In this document: piece by piece, positions 57,411 through 64,000 of the stretch
How the letters are laid out: each line of letters begins with the position of its first letter
Position numbering within the stretch: position 1 is the first letter of the stretch
DNA from: Sparassis latifolia
Taxonomy: Eukaryota > Basidiomycota > Agaricomycetes > Polyporales > Sparassidaceae
Assembly: GCA_018466975.1 (NCBI GenBank)
Contig: CM031555.1
Span: forward strand, 3,038,001-3,102,000
DNA: 64,000 bases
Direction of reading: 5' to 3'
Made by a program: the position numbers and the translations under genes
The notes under the pieces: model-generated
Told to the model about the DNA's origin: nothing
What the model saw: the letters and a program-made list of their open reading frames with translations, nothing else
Databases searched by the model: none

Positions 57411-60400
57411 CTAGTTCTCATCAGCGAAGCTAAGCGGCGCGAATGCCTGTAAGGAAAGAGCGAATACCACGCGTGAGCAAGCATGTTTGCATCGCGGCGC
57501 GGATAGCGACAAAACGGAGATCGATGATCACGTACATAGCCTCCTGCTTCGTAGTGCTTGCTGTTCGCCTCCACCCAATGCAGACGCAGCGCGTGCAGAA
57601 ACGCGGACAACCCCTGCATCAACGGTCCCCGTCAGAATCAGTCCCTGTCCACTCCACCAAAACTGATCAACCCGATCGGAAACGCACCTCCATGATACAC
57701 AAGATAAAGATCGTCAAAGTCAACCACACACTGCCCATGATCGCGATGGCGATATACCCCAGGATCCCTGACATGCCGAGGACACCTCCCAGGGTCATCG
57801 TCCACAGCACCTCGGACAGCTGAGCATGCGCAAGCGAGAGCGCCCATAGACGAAGATACGAAGCCGTGTGGGAGACGCATCCCAGACAGAACTCGATGGT
57901 GTGGATGACCTGGTGAATTATCACCTCGCCGAAATCATGCTGCTCCTGTGATAATCACATTAGAACGTAATTCTTCTACTGAGGGAAAACGAAGCTTACA
58001 TGTTCCATCTCCATCGATTCAGCGATGGCCCTGCCATTGCCTTCCTCCTCGCCTTCCAGGGCTGTATCAGTCGCTTGCCGAGGCATGTCGTCGGTTCCAA
58101 GACCGATATATCCCTGTCCTTGAGTCTTCTTCATCTCCTTGTACTGGAGGTATGGCTTCCCGATAAGCAGCCATGGGACACAGATGCCCGCCAGCATCAG
58201 CAATATCACCTGCACCGTGCTCTGTCCTCGGTACAGCTGAGTCCTAGGGTCGACAGAGCCCGGTGACAGGACCATCCCGATCAGCATGTTCAGCAGAGAA
58301 GGAGGACCTGTAGGCGAAATAGACCAGTCTACCGTCCATTTGTAGATAATACAGACAACAAGGTAACCGAAGATAGATTGCAAAAAGAGCATTTGGGGTA
58401 CGAAGTTGGTCCAGATGTCAGAAACACGTTTGAAACGGAGGTGATTCGGAATTTGAAGACAGAGGGCGAATGTCATCTGCGCAGGCGATTAAGAGTGCAG
58501 AAAATTCATGCCACGTAGCATACGCACATGGATAACACCGAGGACAATAGACATCTTCATCTTGTAGGAGTTCAAGAAAAGAAGGGCGTTATCCGCTCCA
58601 TGCCAGGCCGGGTCAAGTCCAAAGAGATAAGTATGCCCGTTGGACACCGCGACAACGCTCTCGTTCCCATGTTGCTCAGGCCAGCTCCAGCCAGAAGAAA
58701 ATAAGTGGAGAGACTTGGAGAAGATATCGTTGTATATGAGACCAGTATACATCGAGAAAAGGCCCATCATGAGAATGATGTAACGCCCGCTGCAGAGTGC
58801 GTCAGCAACGAGCCACGCGGAGAGGAACAACCTGCTCACAAGAAGAACATGCTGGTGATCTGTAGGAAACAACAAATCAATAGGAGCATTCAATGCAAAG
58901 AGGAGTGCAACGATACCTCTCCAAGATTACCTTTCGCAAGCCTTCGCTCGAATAAAATCATGGAGAGCCCAGCCACAAATGTGATGAATCCGTGACCAAT
59001 GTCTCCAAACATGACCGCGAAGAGGAAGGGGAAGGTGATCACCGCAAAGAGGCCCGGGTTGACTTCCTGGTAAGTGGCGATACCATAGGCGTCCATGATG
59101 GTCTGGAATCCTTCCGTGAACTTGTTCGTATGTACGTACGTGGGGGGTGTCTTGTTCGTCCGCAGCTCGTGCAAGATTGGCGGCACATTGGTACCGGATT
59201 CCTCCTATGAACTAATTCAGAGCTCGAGAGACATGATTTTGCAGTTCACCTACAGTAGCATGCCTCAACGCAAGCTGTATCTTCGGTATATCCCTTGTCG
59301 GGCACCACCCTCCGCAATCAAAGTCTTCCTCCGAACGTCATAGTTCAGCAAATTGAGTGTCTCATAGATCATCTTCTCTTTCCGCACAACATCCTGCCAA
59401 CTGGCGAGGCTCTCGCCAATCTTCACCAACTCCGCATGGCGGCTCGCTCCGGTGTTGTAGAGCACAACCTGGAGATCCTCCAGCCGCGCCATGACTTCAC
59501 GCATCGACTCAGACCGCTTGTCGGTGTTGGCGTCGATCGGGTAGAGCGAGGCGCCCATGGACTCCGCTACCTTGCGGATCTTCGCGAGCAGCACCTCACC
59601 ATGGGCGAAGATAATAAATACGTTCTTACGCGTTTCCTCGCCCGTAGCGGGGTCGACGAAGGGCTCTTGAATGTCAGTATGGTTCATATAGAGGTTGCCG
59701 CGGAGGACGCGCCAGAGAACTCGTTCGAAGATGGGTAGGCGCGAACGCTCAATGACGCCAGCAACAAACCTGCGCTAGGCTTAGTTCAACCGCACAGGAT
59801 ACGTAGACCTGACATACTCTAGGTCGAATTGAACACTAGTACCGGAGTATTGCTGCTCCCGGTCGTCATGTTGCAAGAGGGGTGCAGAACTGTCATCAAA
59901 GGACGCCCTGACGTCCGACTGGTAGCTCAACGCCTATGCCAGCTTCAGAGACGAAATGAATGGTCTAAAGCTATCGCAGCTCACCTTCTCAAAGAATACC
60001 GCTGTCTCCCGCAGCGTCTCCCGTGCTTCTATGAGCTCTTTAGTGCGATCACACAGTATCTGGTAGCTTTCGTTCATCTGGATCAGGCGTGCTTCGTGCT
60101 CCGCGAGCTTGTTGTCCAGCTCGTCCATGGTCTGAGCAGCACGGGGCCCCACGGTGAGTAAAGGCGCGGAGTCATACAACGGCCGTATAGGAATCGTCTC
60201 TTTCTCCTTTTCAATCTGAGACGCAAAGAAGCGCACTCGACGAGCCATCTCGTCCACACGCCGAATCTCGCCAACGAAAGAGCGCTGGAACGGGTTGACG
60301 TCTGCATTTAACTGCAAGAAGTGTGAGACTGGGCATGGAAGTAGATACGGGCCTTACGCACGTCTTTAAACTGCAGGTTCCCGAGCTCACCGAGCTCTGC

Positions 60401-60540
60401 GATCGTGTCATGAGCGACCTCCGTTGGTACAATAAGCTGTACCAAGCTCATTGGCTCTGAGCCTATGAAGATAGTTCAGAGAAGGGCATCGTCAAAGTTT
60501 CTGGAAACTCACGGAACAGGGATGGGTATTCGTCCCCCAT
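57411..60540 (-). CDS. Vacuolar ATPase subunit a (Vph1/Stv1 type)
   Basis: A multi-exon gene starting [22 protein letters not shown] and ending in [10 protein letters not shown]. Subunit a forms the proton half-channels of the V-ATPase membrane sector and anchors the stator. The N-terminal cytosolic half has the coiled-coil arms ([21 protein letters not shown]). The C-terminal half has several membrane helices: [35 protein letters not shown] and [16 protein letters not shown], the last holding the essential proton-channel arginine. The loop with [13 protein letters not shown] is acidic. The frame breaks at the CCC run 59308-59310; one more base gives [15 protein letters not shown]. All other junctions join cleanly. 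Confidence 0.95.
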
Positions 60541-60973
60541 CCTGAACACTTACAAAACCTCTGAATCTTGAGTGATGAGGCGAATGGAATAAACTGTTGT
60601 GTGATGGTTGCTCGACTCGCGCGCTGCCTGCGCGCCGACGAAAGCTTTGTTTGCTCCGGCCAAATACAATAACCGAATTTGGCAGGTCACGTCGTTGGCG
60701 GTCCTTTCGCCGTTACCCTAATACTGCATTCTTCATGCGGCGGATGTTCGTTACTTTGTCATCGCAAATAAAATACTCTCAACTATCATCTCATGTATTC
60801 CACATGTATAAAACAAGAGGCATAAGGCGGCTAATGTGCCAGTGAACAGTTCCGCCGGTTAATACGGTGTCCCCGGTGTATTTACCTGGCTAGTGCAACG
60901 AATCCCGACCACAACTATCAGCATAAGCTCCAGGCTCCACAATGAATTATACGCCGGGTAATCAAAGCATGTA
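60541..60973. other. Gap between V-ATPase and Zn2Cys6 genes
   Basis: Probably the V-ATPase promoter and the 3' UTR of the transcription factor gene. An 82-codon frame at 60597-60845 has no motif. Confidence 0.4.
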
Positions 60974-63214
60974 TCACAGCCCGAAGTCAAGCCACTCGGC
61001 AAAATTGACCGCTGCACTGGCAGGTGGATATAACGATGTCACCGCAGCTTCACGAGCAAGCTGAATCTCCTGCTCTGTTTTCGATGCATGAATACCTGTA
61101 AGAAATATATCAGACAATGTGTCAACCATCTCTCAGCAGAAGATGAGCCCCACCTGCCACAGGAAAAAGTAAACTGAGGCGCTTCATAGCATCAACCAAC
61201 ACATCCAACTCTTGATCCACAATGTCAAGAGTATACTGGGTTCGCTGGACACGCGGAGACGTCAACTCGCGGACAAACACGTCAGTGGCATAGCGCCAAC
61301 ATGTCTAAGCCTTTGAAATTCAGACAGGACATCAGAAAAGGAGAGGTGGACGACCGACACTGCTGATGGGGTCTAAGTAATCGTAATCATCGCCCTGCAG
61401 CTGGCGGATGATAGACGTGATAGCATTGGCGGCAATGATGCACTTGTCGTGAGACGACGGCTGCGTCTCCCAGGAGGCAAGATTGAGCTGGATCATCGCG
61501 GCACATATCAGTGTATGAATATTAACGAGTTCGATATTGGAGGCCATGAAAACGCCATGCTGGTCCTCTGCGCCTATACTTGGGAGGTTCATAGAGAACT
61601 GTGCGACAGCTGCCTCGAGCGACAGATAATATGAGGAGTCTATATCGGTGTGTCCTGAACATTGAATTTAAATGTCTAGATGTCAGCTAATGTGTACCGG
61701 GGGCAGAAAAAATGCTTACGGCCAGATAATCGAGCAGTGCGCTCGAATAGCATGATCGCCTTAGCACGTAGCGTCACTGTAGACCAACCGGGACCACAGG
61801 CGTTCTCTGTGGGGTTTGGGTCGCTGCCGATAAAACTCTTTACAGATTGAGGTTACACGTGCAACAACTGCGAGGGAACGTACGAATGCAAACTCAGGTA
61901 TGGGCATCGGCCACGCAGTCTCAATCTGTGTCTGGGGGTGGTCATCGTCTGGCAGCGCCGGTGGCAGACCCGTCGCGACCGACCAGGCGCGGTCGACTGC
62001 GAATATCTGCCAAAAAGCAGCAACGCGCTCTGCGTACTCCACGTTATCTTGCGGCGGTGAAAGAGGAGAGGAGCCCTTCGACGGTACGAAGTGTGGCGTC
62101 AGTGATATCTGTATTTGCATGAAATCGATCGGATGTACTTGATGCAGTCCCACATCCATCGCTAGACGGGCTGCTGTCGAGGAATGGTAATACCCTTCTA
62201 GGACACGGCCATGACAAAAGAAGTAGACTGCGAGGAGACATGATGCCTGCAGCACGTTGAGGATGTGATCAGAAAGCTGGAGTGCATCCCGAATCCCCTG
62301 CACGGCGCGCTCTAAGAAATACGACTGGAGTTCGGATAGGTGCGGCAACCGTGAGAACAGGCACCCTAGGAGAAAAATGGCGTCCGTTAGGACTGGGTGT
62401 GGCTTCTTGATTGATCCCGGACATAGGGACGCATGGAATCTACTCATATGGACATCGAAGCCCAACTGGTGTCTATAGGAGAAAAATATGTTCAGACTAT
62501 TGGCGTAACGCGTCAGATCATTGGAGCACAATTCTCTAAGTCGACCTACAGCATCTGCTTGTTTTCGCAGAACGTATCATGATCCTCCCACCAATTCGAG
62601 GATAACAAAGGTATCTGTGGAAATGCTCCGCAGTCGTGGTAATTGAACGGCGACGGTGACCCCGATAGATTGGGGTGGTCGAAGGATGAGGATCCTTTAC
62701 TGGAAGAGGGTCCAGCGAATGGTTTAAGAGGAGCGGTGGAAGAGGATTGAGGGGGTGACAGGCCCATTTCCCGACTGCAGCTCGACGATGACGATGACGA
62801 ATATTCATCGGTCTCTGTAACAACTTTCAGCAAAATAAATATGCAACCAGTACCAGTCACATACGAGAACGATTTTGTGAATTCACAGGGGAAAGAGACG
62901 CGTGTGTTGGGGTGGTGGGCTGACTTCCAAGTCGGGGATCTTGTTCGGATTCGAGTTCTCGGAGCCGTACCTCGAGCTTGGCGATTTTCTGCTGCAACGT
63001 CTCTGCGCGACTCGTCTGCTTCTTCTCGTGGAACTGGCACTCGGAAGGCTTTTTCGACCGTGAACATGGAGTGCAGATCGGATGCATACCATCGCATTTC
63101 TTCCCGTTCGATGTTAGTGGAGATAATAGGAGCTCAGACGATTGCTATTACCATCTTCTTCCTGCGGCAGTTCAAGCACGCCATCCCGCGTTGCAGGGAA
63201 GACTGGCTCTTCAT
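60974..63214 (-). CDS. Zn2Cys6 transcription factor with fungal_trans domain
   Basis: The first exon (63214-63152) and the second (from 63099) join in the middle of the zinc cluster: CLNCRRKKMKCDGMHPICTPCSR then the last cysteine in SECQF. A leucine-rich coiled coil follows (TLQQKIAKLEVRLRELE), then a Ser/Pro-rich linker and the fungal_trans region: NIFFSYRHQLGFDVHMSRFH, HPVLTDAIFLLGCLF, AARLAMDVGLHQVH and AAFWQIFAVDRAWSVATG. The C-terminal exons read WRYATDVFVREL to FAEWLDFGL with the stop at 60976-60974. The domain is the usual regulatory half of these DNA-binding factors. The target genes are unknown, and no metabolic cluster is evident nearby. Confidence 0.88.
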
Positions 63215-63778
63215 TTGTAGTCGACGTCGAGGCAGATACACGGGGAGTTCAGATGCCGAGGGAAGAAACAACGGATGATATAAATGCGGGGCGCTGCCTA
63301 AGTTTGTTTGAAGAGTAAATTTGGCCCCTCGTGCACAACGTGATAGGAGCCCAGCTCTAGTGCGTACGAAGTTCGCGAACCAACCGTTGTTAGCGCCAAA
63401 TAATTTGAATAACGACAGATGCTCGATATGTTATTTGCTGATGATGTAAGTGCCGCACTGCATTGATGCCTACGCCGTGCAACTGCCCGGCAACTTCGGA
63501 AATACATAGAGACAACTTATCTTGACAAGCGTCGGGGGATGCATGTACCTCGAGCAACCTGTGCAGCAACGTTCGCTACTTAGTTGAACAAATCGTGATG
63601 GACTAGCGGAAGCCGCTATTGAACTGAACTTTGTTCAGAGCGCTGTTACAACAAGCGCCCTCACTGCTACTTAAAGAAAATCCTGCTTAGTCAACACCGG
63701 CTGTCAAGTTTACGGCATTCGCCGGTCCAGAAACCCTGGTCCCCAGAATTTCTGGAGACGCGTGTCGTACCCACCACC
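63215..63778. promoter_or_regulatory. Divergent promoter gap of the Zn2Cys6 and adenylate kinase genes
   Basis: No gene is supported. A possible minus-strand frame at 63298-63507 shows no motif. The start codon context of adenylate kinase is strong (caccaccatgg). Confidence 0.4.
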
Positions 63779-64000
63779 ATGGCTGTCTCGGACGAACTCG
63801 AATACCTGAAGTCGCTCGTTTCTCAACTGAACGAGAAGATTGAGGCATTGGAAGCGAGGGCAAAGGATGCGGTCACCGGTCCCAAAACGCCAGCGCAGCA
63901 GTTGCGGACAATCCTCATCGGCCCTCCCGGCGCAGGTATGTTTAGGTGATCTAGCAAAATGTGGAAGACACTCTGACGTGTAATTGACCCGTCAAGGCAA
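63779..64000 (+). CDS. ADK1: Adenylate kinase, 5' end (truncated by window)
   Basis: The first exon 63779-63935 encodes MAVSDELEYLKSLVSQL, then NEKIEALEARAKDAV, an N-terminal coiled-coil extension seen in basidiomycete enzymes, followed by QLRTILIGPPGAG, the start of the P-loop. The intron 63936-63996 is GT-AG, and the next exon begins with gcaa, so the loop continues as GPPGAGK. Adenylate kinase balances ATP, AMP and ADP. Only 53 codons lie inside the window, so the lid and AMP-binding parts are not seen. Confidence 0.88.

Noticed and set aside
48104..63214. A secondary-metabolite cluster around the P450 and the Zn2Cys6 factor
   Set aside because: The two are 11 kb apart with eEF3, V-ATPase and U2 between them, and no synthase or tailoring gene is present.

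Overview
This is nuclear DNA of a filamentous basidiomycete, most likely an Agaricomycete. The genes are dense, lie on both strands and are broken by many short GT-AG introns, mostly 45-70 nt. The set includes the fungal elongation factor eEF3, a Zn2Cys6 regulator, a Dicer, Cdc42, Rab11, a microsomal-type P450 and a basidiomycete-style adenylate kinase. No bacterial operons, CRISPR arrays, rRNA or tRNA genes were seen. Gene models were built by hand from frame continuity across splice sites.

Region 1 (1-9.7 kb) is the accessory part. A 1.19-kb inverted-repeat element (1074-2265) is bounded by a TA duplication, and a paralogous empty copy of its target lies near 4298-4388. Three tandem paralogues of an unrecognised four-exon gene (A 2688-3624, B 5185-6090, C 7335-8234) sit in a segmental duplication. 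The duplication also carries promoter blocks and a truncated 3' end of a multi-pass membrane protein gene that is nearly full length at 8661-9688. The first bases of the window resemble the 3' flank of copy B, so the array probably continues upstream.

Region 2 (10-32 kb) is mostly housekeeping: Rab11, an L-rhamnose mutarotase-like protein, a senescence/spartin-domain protein, a small coiled-coil protein, EMC4, a MYND protein, Cdc42, a short secreted protein, SF3B4, the RNase P/MRP subunit Rpp20/Pop7, eRF1 and a phosducin-like protein. Rpp20 and eRF1 are divergently transcribed from a 263-bp gap.

Region 3 (32-50 kb) holds a six-exon Dicer-like protein, an AhpD/CMD-like protein, a repeat-rich gap, an orphan 514-aa protein with a mitochondrial-type N terminus, a MIF-like protein, a large beta-propeller/amidohydrolase and a cytochrome P450.

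Region 4 (50-64 kb) holds a U2 snRNA gene, an M50B-like membrane protein with an HEMSH motif, eEF3, V-ATPase subunit a, a Zn2Cys6 transcription factor and the 5' end of adenylate kinase.

At least ten conserved genes need a single-base correction, usually in a run of C or G, to stay in frame, while neighbours such as Cdc42, eRF1, Dicer and eEF3 are clean. The simplest reading is residual consensus error in the assembly. No clearly new defence or mobile system was found. The most distinctive items are the TA-flanked inverted-repeat element, the tandem orphan family with its segmental duplication, and the U2 gene.
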